Shown: positions 16,852 to 25,917, counted from the stretch's first letter. The stretch is 64,000 bases of DNA from Halorientalis regularis (GCF_023698535.1 NZ_JALJCL010000002.1:186001-250000), one strand, 5' to 3'. Notes: generated by a model not told the origin, from the sequence alone. Translations and numbers: made by a program.

Positions 16852-17754
16852 TCACCCGGCCGCGTCGCCGACCCACTCGACACCGAGCAATTCGTGGACC
16901 ACGAACTCCAGGGCGTTCACGAGGTAGTGGGCGACGAACACCACCAGGAAGCTCCCGGTCAGAACGAACGCCGCCGCGAGGACGAACCCAAGCGACCCGG
17001 TGACGACGACTCCGGCCCGCCCCTGCGCGCCGTGGCCCAGCGCGAACGCCAGCGAAGAGACGACCGCCAGCGCCCACACCGAGGTCCCGAACCCGGCGGT
17101 GGTCGCGCCGATCACCGCCGCCCGAAAGATGAACTCCTCGACGCCCGCGATGATCGGGAGGACCACCAGCAGGAGGACGAGCCACCCGCCGGTCGAGTCC
17201 GGCGCGAGCAGCGACCGCAGGCGCTCGTCGTGTTCGACGCCCACCGCGTCGGCGCTGACCGCACCGATCTCGTTGGCGGCGTACAGCGTGACGCCAAGCG
17301 CGACACCGACCGCCAGCGCCGGGAGGCCGGTCGAGAGCCCCGCGTCGGTGACGCCGAACGCACTCGCTGGAATCCCGAAGTACCACGCGCCAGCGAGCAA
17401 GAGCCCGCCGAACAGCCCCTGGGTGAGCGCGACGTTGGCCAGCAGTGTTCCGGTCGAGAGGTCGCCGGCGGTGGAATCCGCATGCGGACCGTGTCCGTGG
17501 GGCGTCCTGGTCGCCGCGAGTTCGCCGTCCGCCCGGAGTGGTCGCTCGGCGGCGTGGGTGTCGTCGCTCGCCGGCGGGACGAACCGCGGAATCTCGTCGC
17601 TCCGTCTGCGGTCCGGTACGGAAGACGGTGCGTCGCCCGGTCCCGTTCCGTCGGCGTCGTCACCGCGGACGACCTGCTGGGAGAGACGAGCGAGCGCGAG
17701 CAAAAGGGTGCAGACGACGCCCGTCAGGCCGACGAACGCCGCCCACTGCGCCAC
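16852..17754 (-). CDS. CPBP (CAAX/Abi) family intramembrane metalloprotease
   Basis: A 300-residue membrane protein. One N-terminal span (residues 5-25) is followed by a soluble, charged linker to about residue 100 and then six to seven spans. The protease motifs are 'GVEEFIFRA' (EExxxR), 'LAFALGHG' (FxxxH) and 'VAHYLVNALEF' (HxxxN). The family cleaves prenylated proteins or processes peptides within the membrane; its substrate here is unknown. It starts three bases after the lonB stop codon. This lonB-abi pairing is conserved in haloarchaea and suggests joint membrane protein quality control. Confidence 0.88.
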   Translation of the reverse strand: MAQWAAFVGLTGVVCTLLLALARLSQQVVRGDDADGTGPGDAPSSVPDRRRSDEIPRFVPPASDDTHAAERPLRADGELAATRTPHGHGPHADSTAGDLSTGTLLANVALTQGLFGGLLLAGAWYFGIPASAFGVTDAGLSTGLPALAVGVALGVTLYAANEIGAVSADAVGVEHDERLRSLLAPDSTGGWLVLLLVVLPIIAGVEEFIFRAAVIGATTAGFGTSVWALAVVSSLAFALGHGAQGRAGVVVTGSLGFVLAAAFVLTGSFLVVFVAHYLVNALEFVVHELLGVEWVGDAAG

Positions 17755-17756
17755 GG

Positions 17757-19883
17757 TTACTGCGGGCTGGGACTACCGCCGGAGCGTCCGACTTCGCGCT
17801 GTTCCAGCGCCTTGCCGGTGATGTTCTTCAGGCGGTCGACGAGGCCGTCTTTCTCGGGTTCGCCCGCGAGGGCGACCTCCAGGACCTCGCTGATGTGGGA
17901 GACGGGGATGATCTCGATCATCTCCTCGTACTCCTCTTCGATCATCACGTCCTGCTCGTTGGCCTTCGGGATGATGACCTTGTCGAGGCCGGACTTGGCC
18001 GCGGCCTCGATCTTGTGCGTGACACCGCCGACGGGCAACACGTCGCCCCGGACCGACAGCGAACCGGTCATCGCCATGTTCTGCTCGACGGGCACGTCCT
18101 CCAGCGCGGAGATCACCGCGGTCGCCACGGTGATCGAGGCGGAGTCGCCGTCGACGCCGCCTTCACCGGCCTGGACGAACTGGATGTGAACGTCCCGTTC
18201 GGTGATGTCTTCGTCGCTGAACTTCTTGATGATCGCCGAGACGTTCTGGACGGCCTCTTGGGCCATCTCCTTGAGCTGGCCCGTGGCGATCACTTCGCCC
18301 GGCCCCTGCGAGGGCGTGACTTCGGCCATGACGGGGAGGACGATGCCGGAGTCCTCGCCCATGACGGCCAGGCCGTTGACACGGCCGATCACGTCGCCCT
18401 GGTTGACGGTGAGCTCGTAGTCTTTCCGGCGCTCGATGTAGTTGTCCGCGAGCTGTTGCTCGATGGAGCGGCTGCGGCGTTTGGCCTGCAACACGTCCTC
18501 GCGCTCGGTGTACTCCTTGTCCTCGGCGCGGGCGATGTCGCCGGCGACCCGCACCAGTCCACCGAGGTCGCGCAGTTTCAGGGTGAGGTGACCCTTCCGA
18601 CCGGCGCGGCGGCGGGCTTCGAGGATGACCTCCTCGACGGCCTCCCGATCGAAGTGGGGAAGCCGTCCGTCTTTCTCGACTTCCTGGGCGATGAATCGGG
18701 TGTACTTCCGGCGCATCTCGGCCTCGTCCTCGATGGTGTCGTCCATGTACACCTCGTACCCGTAGCCCTTGATCCGCGAGCGCAGGGCGGGGTGCATGTT
18801 CTCCATCGCGTCGAGGTTCCCGGCCGCGATCATGATGAAGTCACACGGGACGGGCTCGGTCTGGACCATCGCGCCCGAGGAGCGCTCGGACTGGCCCGTG
18901 ATCGAGAACTTGCCCTCCTGGATCGCCGTCATCAGCTTCTGCTGACTCCGGATGTCCAGGGTGTTGATCTCGTCCACGAACAGGACGCCCTTGTTGGCCT
19001 TGTGGATCGCGCCGGGTTCGACGCGGTCGTGGCTGGGCGTCTCCATGCCGCCGGACTGGAACGGGTCGTGGCGAACGTCGCCCAGCAGGGCACCGGCGTG
19101 GGCACCGGTCGCGTCCTCGAAGGGCGCGGTGTTCTGCTCGGCGTTGTTGACGAGCAGGTTCGGGATCATCGCGTCGTTGCCCCGCGAGCCGTAGCGGAAC
19201 GCGAGGTAGATGACACCGGCCGCCAGGATGCCCAGCAGGGGTTGCTGGACGATCAGCAGCGCGTAGCCGATGACGATGGCGATGATGATCCACATGAGGA
19301 AGCTGCGCATCTGGTTGCGCTTGCGGGCTTCCTCCTTGTGGGCGTCGACGATCTGGTCCCCTTTGCCGGCGGGGACGGTCCGAACTTTCGGCTCGTTACC
19401 GTCGTCGGGGTTGTGGTAAACGAGGACGTCCTGCAGTTCCTCCTTGGGAAGCAACTGGCTCATCGCCTTGGCGAGCATCGACTTCCCGGTCCCGGGGGAG
19501 CCGATCATCATGACGTGGCGGCGCTGCTTCGCAGCCTTCTTCACCACGTCGCGGGCGTGGTCCTGGCCGATTACCTGATCGACCAGTCGGTCCGGAACCT
19601 CGATATCGTGGGTAGAGTCGATCTTGAGACCGCCCAAGATGTCGTCCTCGGCGTTTTCCTCGTCGACCGGGGCGTCGATCTCGACTTCACTGCCCAGGTC
19701 GTCGATGGTGCCCTCGTTGCCGTCGGGAACACCCGACTCGTCGTCGTCCCCATCGCGGACGCTCTCGATGCCGTCGACGTCGTCGATGTCGTCGACTGCG
19801 TCCTCGAACGCTGCCGGGGACTCCTCGGCGGAGTCAGGTCCCCCGTCTTCGGGGTCGTCGTCGGTGTCCATATCGTTGCTCAT
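17757..19883 (-). CDS. lonB: ATP-dependent membrane protease LonB
   Basis: A 708-residue archaeal-type Lon. An acidic tail (residues 1-80) leads into an AAA+ domain with Walker A GSPGTGKS (128-135). The domain is interrupted by two membrane helices (about 193-230), as in all LonB proteins, and then continues with Walker B 'VLFVDEIN' (about 300-307). The C-terminal peptidase domain has the Ser-Lys dyad: Ser581 in 'DGDSASIT' and Lys624 in 'GGVTHKIEAA'. It degrades membrane and regulatory proteins and is essential in Haloferax, where it controls carotenoid and lipid enzymes. It is the first gene of a unit with the CPBP protease. Confidence 0.96.
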   Translation of the reverse strand: MSNDMDTDDDPEDGGPDSAEESPAAFEDAVDDIDDVDGIESVRDGDDDESGVPDGNEGTIDDLGSEVEIDAPVDEENAEDDILGGLKIDSTHDIEVPDRLVDQVIGQDHARDVVKKAAKQRRHVMMIGSPGTGKSMLAKAMSQLLPKEELQDVLVYHNPDDGNEPKVRTVPAGKGDQIVDAHKEEARKRNQMRSFLMWIIIAIVIGYALLIVQQPLLGILAAGVIYLAFRYGSRGNDAMIPNLLVNNAEQNTAPFEDATGAHAGALLGDVRHDPFQSGGMETPSHDRVEPGAIHKANKGVLFVDEINTLDIRSQQKLMTAIQEGKFSITGQSERSSGAMVQTEPVPCDFIMIAAGNLDAMENMHPALRSRIKGYGYEVYMDDTIEDEAEMRRKYTRFIAQEVEKDGRLPHFDREAVEEVILEARRRAGRKGHLTLKLRDLGGLVRVAGDIARAEDKEYTEREDVLQAKRRSRSIEQQLADNYIERRKDYELTVNQGDVIGRVNGLAVMGEDSGIVLPVMAEVTPSQGPGEVIATGQLKEMAQEAVQNVSAIIKKFSDEDITERDVHIQFVQAGEGGVDGDSASITVATAVISALEDVPVEQNMAMTGSLSVRGDVLPVGGVTHKIEAAAKSGLDKVIIPKANEQDVMIEEEYEEMIEIIPVSHISEVLEVALAGEPEKDGLVDRLKNITGKALEQREVGRSGGSPSPQ

Positions 19884-19921
19884 AGAACCGTTGCTGTTAG
19901 CGAAAAGGAAGGGCTGTCGAC

Positions 19922-19933
19922 TGATATACTTTC
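19922..19933 (-). promoter_or_regulatory. box A (TATA) of lonB
   Basis: On the minus strand AAAGTATATCA lies about 40-50 nt before the lonB ATG. This is a good haloarchaeal box A and would give a leader of roughly 15-20 nt. Confidence 0.5.
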
Positions 19934-20018
19934 TCCCCTATTCCGACCAGTGAGAACAGAAAACCGCAAGACTGCGGCAGTATGTCCGCGGCGTCGGGGG
20001 ACCGCCGTCGACTCGCGG

Positions 20019-20029
20019 ATTTTATGAAA
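20019..20029 (+). promoter_or_regulatory. box A (TATA) of nadM
   Basis: ATTTTATGAAA is centred about 26 nt before the nadM ATG, so the transcript should be leaderless. It lies back to back with the lonB promoter in the divergent 19884-20049 spacer. Confidence 0.5.
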
Positions 20030-20049
20030 GTGCCCGCGTACGTACTCGT

Positions 20050-20583
20050 ATGACACGGGGGTTCTACATCGGCCGGTTCCAGCCGTTCCACGACGGCCAC
20101 CGGGAGATGACCGACCGTATCGCCGAGGAGGTCGACGAGGTGGTCGTCGGCATCGGCAGCGCCGGCGCCAGCCACACCGTCCGGAATCCGTTCACCGCGG
20201 GCGAGCGCATCATGATGCTGACGCGCGTCCTCGACGAACTCGACAAACAGACGTACGTCGTTCCAATCGAAGACATCGACCGCAATTCCGTCTGGGTGGG
20301 CCACATCCAGAGCATGGCACCGGCGTTCGACGTGGCCTACTCGAACAACCCGCTCGTGGTCCGCCTGTTCGAGGAAGCCGGCATCGAGGTCCGCCAGTCC
20401 GAGATGTACAACCGCGGGGATCTGAAGGGATCGCGCATCCGGTCACGGATGATCGAGGGAAAAGAGTGGGAACCGCTCGTTCCCGACGCCGTCGCCGACG
20501 TGATCGACGAAATCGACGGGCTGGAGCGACTCCGACGGATCGCGGGCGACGACGGCGACGACGCAACCGAGAACGACCACTGA
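20050..20583 (+). CDS. nadM: nicotinamide-nucleotide adenylyltransferase
   Basis: A 177-residue archaeal NMN adenylyltransferase that makes NAD from NMN and ATP. 'GFYIGRFQPFHDGHRE' carries the nucleotidyltransferase HxGH-type site, 'VRNPFTAGERIMML' contacts the substrate, and 'DLKGSRIRSRMI' is the second phosphate-binding motif. The length agrees with methanogen and Haloferax enzymes. It is followed after 24 nt by the SAM hydroxide adenosyltransferase gene, and a CinA/PncC gene lies convergently beyond, so the group bears on NAD and adenosyl metabolism. Confidence 0.95.
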   Translation: MTRGFYIGRFQPFHDGHREMTDRIAEEVDEVVVGIGSAGASHTVRNPFTAGERIMMLTRVLDELDKQTYVVPIEDIDRNSVWVGHIQSMAPAFDVAYSNNPLVVRLFEEAGIEVRQSEMYNRGDLKGSRIRSRMIEGKEWEPLVPDAVADVIDEIDGLERLRRIAGDDGDDATENDH

Positions 20584-20607
20584 CCAGCGCGCCGACCCAC
20601 AAACCAA

Positions 20608-21378
20608 ATGATCACGCTCGCCTCCGACTTCGGCAGTCCCTACCCGGCCGCGATGAAAGGCGTCATCCTCCAAGAATCGGACGCCCGCCTCGTCGACGTG
20701 GCTCACGACTTCCCCCGCCAGGACGTGCGGACCGCAGCCTTCTGGTTGCGGGAGGTGCTCCCCTGGTTCCCGCCGGCCGTCCACCTGGTCGTCGTCGACC
20801 CCGGCGTGGGCACCGACCGGGCCGCCGTCGTGGTTCGCGCCGGCGACCACGCGCTCGTCGGCCCTGACAACGGTGTTTGCCTGCCGGCCGCCCGCGAGCT
20901 GGCAGGCGAGGCGGGGATCGAGATCTTCGAGATCGACCTGGGCGACCCCGCGAGTTCGACGTTTCACGGGCGAGACGTGTTCGCGCCCGCGGCCGCGCTG
21001 GTCCACGAGGCCGGCGTCGGGGGGTTCGAGACACGCGAGGAGTTCGAACCAGTCGACTCGGTGGTCGACCTGACGTTCCCGGAGCCGACGGTCGAGGACG
21101 ACCGCGCCGAGGGCGAGGTGCTGGTCGTCGACGGGTTCGGCAACGCGATCACGAACCTTCCCGGCGCGGTCCTCGACGGCCGCTACGGCGGGCGAGTCAC
21201 CGTGAACGGCGAGCGCGCGCCGGTCGAACCGACCTACGCCGCCGTCGAGGCGGGCCAGCGACTCGTCACCGTCGGGAGCCACGAGAACGTCGAACTGGCG
21301 GTCAACCGGGGCCGCGGCGAGGCGGCCTTCGACGTGGCCGTCGGCGATGCAGTGTCACTGGGCTTCGATCAGTCCTGA
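20608..21378 (+). CDS. SAM hydroxide adenosyltransferase (DUF62 family)
   Basis: A 256-residue member of the family that includes SAM-dependent halogenases and SAM hydrolases. It has 'ITLASDFGSPYPAAMKG' at the N terminus, 'VVDPGVGTDR', 'GPDNGV' and 'STFHGRDVFAPAAA' at the SAM site, and the C-terminal barrel 'VDGFGNAITNL'. Lacking the halogenase insertion, it should hydrolyse SAM to adenosine and methionine. It directly follows nadM, an arrangement also seen in other haloarchaea. Its last ten bases overlap the end of the convergent CinA-family gene. Confidence 0.88.
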   Translation: MITLASDFGSPYPAAMKGVILQESDARLVDVAHDFPRQDVRTAAFWLREVLPWFPPAVHLVVVDPGVGTDRAAVVVRAGDHALVGPDNGVCLPAARELAGEAGIEIFEIDLGDPASSTFHGRDVFAPAAALVHEAGVGGFETREEFEPVDSVVDLTFPEPTVEDDRAEGEVLVVDGFGNAITNLPGAVLDGRYGGRVTVNGERAPVEPTYAAVEAGQRLVTVGSHENVELAVNRGRGEAAFDVAVGDAVSLGFDQS

Positions 21379-21881
21379 ATCCGGTCGAGCAGATCCGAGA
21401 GGGCCTGTCTGGCCACCCGTTCTTTGACTTCCGTTCGGGACCCGTCGAACTGGTAGCGCTCGACGGTGGTCGTCGACTCGCCGCTGCCCCACGGCGCTGC
21501 GCGCGCGACGCCGACGAAGACGGTGCCGACCGGGTGGTCCGCGCGGTCTCGCTCGGGTCCGGCCACACCGGTCGTCGAGACGCCCCACGTCGCGTCGGCG
21601 GTGTCGCGCGCTCCCGTGGCCATCTGCCGGCCGACCCGTTCCGAGACCGCGCTCGCCTCGTCGAGGGCTTCACGGGAGACACCGAGGATCTGCTGTTTCG
21701 CGTCGTAACTGTAGGTCACGTACGACCGGTCGAAGTACTCGCTGGACCCCGGCACGTCCGTCACGAGCGAGGCGACCAGCCCGCCAGAACAGGACTCGGC
21801 GGCCGCCAGTGTCTCGCCACGCTCCGTCAGCGCCTCGCCGACCCGCGTCTCGATCAGTGGCTCCTCCGAAAACTCGTGCAT
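21369..21881 (-). CDS. CinA family protein (PncC-type NMN amidohydrolase)
   Basis: A 170-residue stand-alone CinA C-terminal domain. 'LAAAESCSGGLVASLVTDVPGSS' holds the catalytic serine region. 'TYSYDAKQQILGV', 'MATGARDTADATWGVSTTGVAGP' and 'GTVFVGVA' are the other conserved blocks. Such proteins deamidate NMN to NaMN, which fits the neighbouring nadM. I chose the ATG at 21881 (MHEFSEEPLIE); the frame upstream to 21932 is not conserved. The overlap with the convergent SAM hydrolase end is 10 bp. Confidence 0.88.
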   Translation of the reverse strand: MHEFSEEPLIETRVGEALTERGETLAAAESCSGGLVASLVTDVPGSSEYFDRSYVTYSYDAKQQILGVSREALDEASAVSERVGRQMATGARDTADATWGVSTTGVAGPERDRADHPVGTVFVGVARAAPWGSGESTTTVERYQFDGSRTEVKERVARQALSDLLDRIQD

Positions 21882-21959
21882 GGACCTGGCCACAACGCCG
21901 ACGGATTTGAATCCCACGAATGGGCCGAACATGTTCTCTACCGGACTTATTCGGCTCTT

Positions 21960-21973
21960 TTTGGCTCGCCTAA
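21960..21973 (+). promoter_or_regulatory. upstream DtxR-like operator half-perfect palindrome
   Basis: TTTGGCTCGCCTAA matches the perfect palindrome at 21997-22010 in 12 of 14 positions. The centre-to-centre distance is 37 nt. It lies upstream of the box A region of the DUF5059 gene and may be a second regulator site, weaker than the first. Confidence 0.5.
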
Positions 21974-21996
21974 ACTTCGACGGAGTTAAGTATAGA

Positions 21997-22010
21997 TTAG
22001 GCTAGCCTAA
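21997..22010 (+). promoter_or_regulatory. iron-regulator (DtxR/SirR/Idr-type) operator
   Basis: TTAGGCTAGCCTAA is a perfect 14-bp palindrome ending 4 nt before the ATG at 22015. It closely follows the core of the DtxR consensus (TTAGG...CCTAA), the class of site bound by metal-dependent SirR/Idr regulators in haloarchaea. The AT-rich TTAAGTATAG (about 21986-21995) just upstream is the likely box A, so the operator covers the transcription start. Iron-dependent repression is the natural prediction. Confidence 0.75.
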
Positions 22011-22014
22011 AAAT

Positions 22015-24498
22015 ATGCGACCGAACAGGAGACAGGTGCTCCGGACGGCCACTGCGGTGGCCGCCGGACTGGGATTCGCAGGGTGTAGCGGTGGTTCACA
22101 GAACGGCACGCCGACGGATACGGCGACGGACGTGCCCACGGACACGCCGGCGTCGACAGAGGACGACACCGAGGCGGAAACCTCGTCGAGCGTCGGCGCA
22201 GAGGCGGCCGTCGCCGCCGAGTGGACGGCGATGCGAGCGCGACTCGACGACGCGCTCGCCCTCGGCGTCGCGGGCCACGGCGACGCGGGCGCGAGCGTCG
22301 GACAAAGCGTCTTCGCCCGCTTCGAGGGCGCAAACGGCGAGTACGGCGCACACGAGTTCCTCGAAGCCACCAGCGAGGCCAACTACAGCGGCTTCGAGGA
22401 GGACGGACTGGTCGTCATGAACGAGGGGCTGAACGCGGGAGATGTCGAGGCCGCCCGCGACGGCTGGCGGACGGCCAACACGAACCTCCGGGAAGCGACG
22501 ATCACCCGCATCGGCGAGACCGGCGCGAACGCGCTTGCGGTGCTCCGGTTCGGCGCGGCCGTCAACAACGTCGAACTGCTCGCCGCCGCCGGCGACACCG
22601 AGGGCGCGACCGCGGTCGGCCGGGAAGTGCTCGGCTGGTGGGAGACCTCGCCCGCCCACGACGCAGTCGAGAGCGCCGACAGCGAGGCCTACGAACGCCT
22701 CGAAGGCGCGATGGAGGCCGCCATCTCGGCCGCACAGTCCGGAAACGTGGAGAACCTCCGGAGCGCGACGACCACGGCACTGAGCGCGTCGGCCACCGGA
22801 GCCTACGCCGTCGCAGCCAGCGAGCAGGTCGCCGGCGCGGGGCAACTCGCCGCCTACCAGGCACAGGGCTGGGACGCCGCGACGCTCGCCTCCATGGGCG
22901 GTGCCGGCGAGGCACAGGCCCACGCTGCCGTCCTCACGACGTATCGCGCACGCGTTCACGACGCGCACTGGGTCGGCACCCGCGGCGAAACCGACACCGC
23001 CCAGACGATGGCCCAGGACGTGTTCGCCCACTTCGAGGGCGCGACGGCCCACGACGCGCTTGAGGCGGCCGACGCCGAGGCATACGAGGGCTTCGAGAGC
23101 GGCCTGGACTCGCTGATCTCGGCCATCGGCGACGGGAACTCCTCGGGCATCGACGACGCGCTCGCGACGGTCGACGACAACCTCGTCGCCGGTATCGAGG
23201 CGCTGGTCGGCCCCAGCGGGGCCGCGGTTCTGGAAGCCGAGTTCTTCCGGACACGGGTTCAGGACGCCTGGGAGATCTACCGGCTCGGCGACAACGACAC
23301 CGCCGCCGGGATCGCCCAGTCGCTGTTCCAGACGTTCGAGGGGAACGAACTGGGCTTCCACGAGGCCTTCGAGGACGCGGACGCCGAGGCCTACGAGTCC
23401 TTCGAGTCACACCTGGGCTCCCTGCGGACGGCCTTCGAGAACACGAACGACAGCGGCGTCGAGACCCACGCGACGGCCGTGCTCGACGAACTGCTCGGCT
23501 TCGAGACGACCGCCGGATCGACCGGCCGGGTCGGTGCCGGCGAGGCAGCGTACATGGCCGCCCGGATCTTCGACGCCACGGGTGTCGCCGCACTCGGCAA
23601 ACCGGCACGCGCAAACAGCATCGTGCAGGAGACGTTCGCCGGCTTCGAGGCGGGCGCCGGCGGCTTCCACAAAGCGCTGGAGGAAGCCGATTCGGAACTG
23701 TACGAGACCTTCGAGAGCGACCTCTCGGCGGTCGGCTCCGCGGCCAGCAACGGCGGCGACGTGTACGGCACCGCCAAGATGTTCTACGGGAAGGCCGTCG
23801 ACGCCGCCTACGCAGTGGTCGGATCGGGCGGCACCAGCGTCGCGGCCAGCGCCATCACGCCGGTGATGCAGGACGTCTTCGCCGACTTCGAGGGGGCCAC
23901 GGTCCACGAGATGCTCGAAGACGCCGATCAGGGAGCGTACGAGGGTTACGAGGCCGCGCTGGACGAGTACATCAGCGCGCTCGAATCCGGGTCGGGCGTC
24001 GAGAGCGCCGCGACGGCGTACGCCGACGCCTCGATCCGTGCGCAGTTCGCCGTCGTCGGCGCCGTCGACGAGGCCCCCGTCGGTGACGGGAGCGGCGAAT
24101 CCGGCGGTGGAGGCGAGGAGACGAGTCTCCAGGGCGGTCCCAACGTCCAGGACGGCGTGCCCGAGGACGCCGACCACGTCGTGGACATGGAGGCCGTCGC
24201 CTTCGAACCGAAAGAGCTCACGGTAAAGAAGGGCGACACGGTCGCCTGGAAGCACGCCGGTGGCGAAGCCCACTCGGTCACGGCCTACGAGGGGAAGATC
24301 CCCGAGGGCGCGGAGTACTGGGCCTCCGGTGGCTTCGAGTCCCAGTCCGCCGCCGAGACCGGGTGGGAGAACGGCAAGGGCGCCGTCCAGTCCGGCCAGT
24401 CGTACTCCCACACGTTCGAGACGACAGGCACACACGAGTATTTCTGCATCCCCCACGAGATGGCGGGGATGAAAGGCAAGCTCGTCGTCGAGGGGTGA
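22015..24498 (+). CDS. DUF5059/halocyanin lipoprotein, predicted iron-handling protein
   Basis: An 827-residue exported lipoprotein with a Tat-like RRQVLRTA motif and lipobox (Cys24). After a Thr/Asp linker come at least six helical repeats of about 110 residues, each with the same His-Glu motif: AHEFLE (His113), AHDAVE, AHDALE, FHEAFE, FHKALE and VHEMLE. Each is followed by an 'A.AYE.FE' helix. The last ~95 residues are a cupredoxin with copper ligands in 'EAHSV', 'YFCIPH' and 'AGM'. This helical-plus-cupredoxin design recalls EfeO (cupredoxin plus M75), and the tandem iron operators agree. Iron binding is inference. No FTR1 permease is adjacent. Confidence 0.85.
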   Translation: MRPNRRQVLRTATAVAAGLGFAGCSGGSQNGTPTDTATDVPTDTPASTEDDTEAETSSSVGAEAAVAAEWTAMRARLDDALALGVAGHGDAGASVGQSVFARFEGANGEYGAHEFLEATSEANYSGFEEDGLVVMNEGLNAGDVEAARDGWRTANTNLREATITRIGETGANALAVLRFGAAVNNVELLAAAGDTEGATAVGREVLGWWETSPAHDAVESADSEAYERLEGAMEAAISAAQSGNVENLRSATTTALSASATGAYAVAASEQVAGAGQLAAYQAQGWDAATLASMGGAGEAQAHAAVLTTYRARVHDAHWVGTRGETDTAQTMAQDVFAHFEGATAHDALEAADAEAYEGFESGLDSLISAIGDGNSSGIDDALATVDDNLVAGIEALVGPSGAAVLEAEFFRTRVQDAWEIYRLGDNDTAAGIAQSLFQTFEGNELGFHEAFEDADAEAYESFESHLGSLRTAFENTNDSGVETHATAVLDELLGFETTAGSTGRVGAGEAAYMAARIFDATGVAALGKPARANSIVQETFAGFEAGAGGFHKALEEADSELYETFESDLSAVGSAASNGGDVYGTAKMFYGKAVDAAYAVVGSGGTSVAASAITPVMQDVFADFEGATVHEMLEDADQGAYEGYEAALDEYISALESGSGVESAATAYADASIRAQFAVVGAVDEAPVGDGSGESGGGGEETSLQGGPNVQDGVPEDADHVVDMEAVAFEPKELTVKKGDTVAWKHAGGEAHSVTAYEGKIPEGAEYWASGGFESQSAAETGWENGKGAVQSGQSYSHTFETTGTHEYFCIPHEMAGMKGKLVVEG

Positions 24499-24558
24499 CG
24501 CGGTTCAGATTCACGTTCGGTCCCCGTTGCCCGGCCCGCCTTCGGTCCGCATCGGCCG

Positions 24559-25917
24559 TCAGCCCGACGAGTTACCGACGGGCACCTCCTCGAACGGCAC
24601 CACTTCCGCCGCGATGTCGTCGCGCTCGAAGTAGAGCAGTTCCACGGTGACGACCAGCACCGCGATGACGACGACCATGTAGAAGGTGTTGGGCTCACGG
24701 TTCGCGAGGTTCCACAGCATCAGCGGAAAGAAGCCGGCAGCCCCGACGACCCCGACCAGCGGCGGAACGGGATTGACCGCCTCCTGGTCGCGGTGGCGAA
24801 AGGCCAGATAGCTCATCGCGCCGAAGACGATCATAAAGGAGAGGGAGGCGAAGGAGGTGATCGCGCCGAGACCACCGACCGCGGTGAACGCGGCCGTGAC
24901 GGCCCCGATGAGGACGACGACCCGCGCCGGCACGCCGTCGGCGTCGGCCGACCCGATCCGGTCGGGGAGCAGGTCGTCGCTCAACATCCCCTTCGCGAAG
25001 TGGGCCGCCGAGAACAGCGTGGCGTTGATGGCGCTCCCCGTCGAGAACAGCGCCGACAGGGCCAGCACCGTCCCGCCAAGCGCCGCCAGTCCGTAGGGGC
25101 GTAGCATCAGGCTGGCCGCGTCCTTCAGCGCGACGTGGGGATGGGTCTGGAGCGCCCCTGGCACCAGATTCACCGTCACGACCCCGACGAGGACGTAGAT
25201 CAGGACCGCGACCGGGATGGCGACGTAGACGGCTCTCCGGATCGTCGTGACGGGGTCGCTGATCGAGTCCTGGTCGTAGAACAGCAGTTGCCAGCCCTGG
25301 AACGCGACGAAGGAGATAGCCGCCGCGACGATGGGGCCGAACTGCGTGAGGTGCCCGACGCCGAACTGGAGGGTACCACTGCCGCCGTACCCGAAGGCGT
25401 ACGCCAGCCCGAGGACGCCGAACGCCAGCAGGATAGCCACCTTCGCGGCCACGAGGACGTTCTCGACGGTGCCGGTCGTCCGCGCACCCAGCACGTTCAG
25501 GCCGACGAAACCCGCGACCGCCAGCACGGAGAGCAGCGGGCGAGCGGGCAGGCCAACGACCTCGGCGGGCACGGCCTCGAACGCGACCGCGAACTCGCCG
25601 AACGCGAAGGCGTACATCGCCATCGAACCGATGTAGCCAACGAGGAGCGTCCAGCCGGTCATCCCCGCCAGCGTCGTGTTGCCAGTGAAACATTGCACGA
25701 AGGTGACCGATCCCCCGTTGCTGTCGCTGAGGCGGTTCAGAGCGTTGTAAGAGTACCCGGCCGCCAGCGCGACGACACCCGCGAGGACGAACGCCGCCCA
25801 GGTCGCGTATGTCGTAATCCCCGCGACGACACCCATCACGGCGTAGATGCCGCCGCCGATCATGCCACCTAGTGCCATCGAGACGGCTTCGGTCAGGCCG
25901 AGTCGTTCGTCACTCAT
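24559..25917 (-). CDS. APC family amino acid permease
   Basis: A 452-residue membrane transporter with about 12 spans. 'EAVSMALGGMIGGGIYAVMG' is the first helix with the unwound glycine motif that binds the substrate amino group; 'FVAFQGWQLLFYDQDSISDP' corresponds to the sixth helix region. The fold is the LeuT-like APC type, presumably proton- or sodium-coupled; the amino acid is unknown. I chose the ATG at 25917 (MSDERLGLTEA); the upstream open codons are arginine-rich shadow. It is convergent with the iron lipoprotein gene and probably unrelated to it. Confidence 0.87.
   Translation of the reverse strand: MSDERLGLTEAVSMALGGMIGGGIYAVMGVVAGITTYATWAAFVLAGVVALAAGYSYNALNRLSDSNGGSVTFVQCFTGNTTLAGMTGWTLLVGYIGSMAMYAFAFGEFAVAFEAVPAEVVGLPARPLLSVLAVAGFVGLNVLGARTTGTVENVLVAAKVAILLAFGVLGLAYAFGYGGSGTLQFGVGHLTQFGPIVAAAISFVAFQGWQLLFYDQDSISDPVTTIRRAVYVAIPVAVLIYVLVGVVTVNLVPGALQTHPHVALKDAASLMLRPYGLAALGGTVLALSALFSTGSAINATLFSAAHFAKGMLSDDLLPDRIGSADADGVPARVVVLIGAVTAAFTAVGGLGAITSFASLSFMIVFGAMSYLAFRHRDQEAVNPVPPLVGVVGAAGFFPLMLWNLANREPNTFYMVVVIAVLVVTVELLYFERDDIAAEVVPFEEVPVGNSSG

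Noticed and set aside
17445-20027. 860-codon plus-strand frame opposite lonB
   Set aside because: It is the antisense shadow of lonB and the CPBP protease. High GC removes stop codons, and the translation has no recognisable domain.
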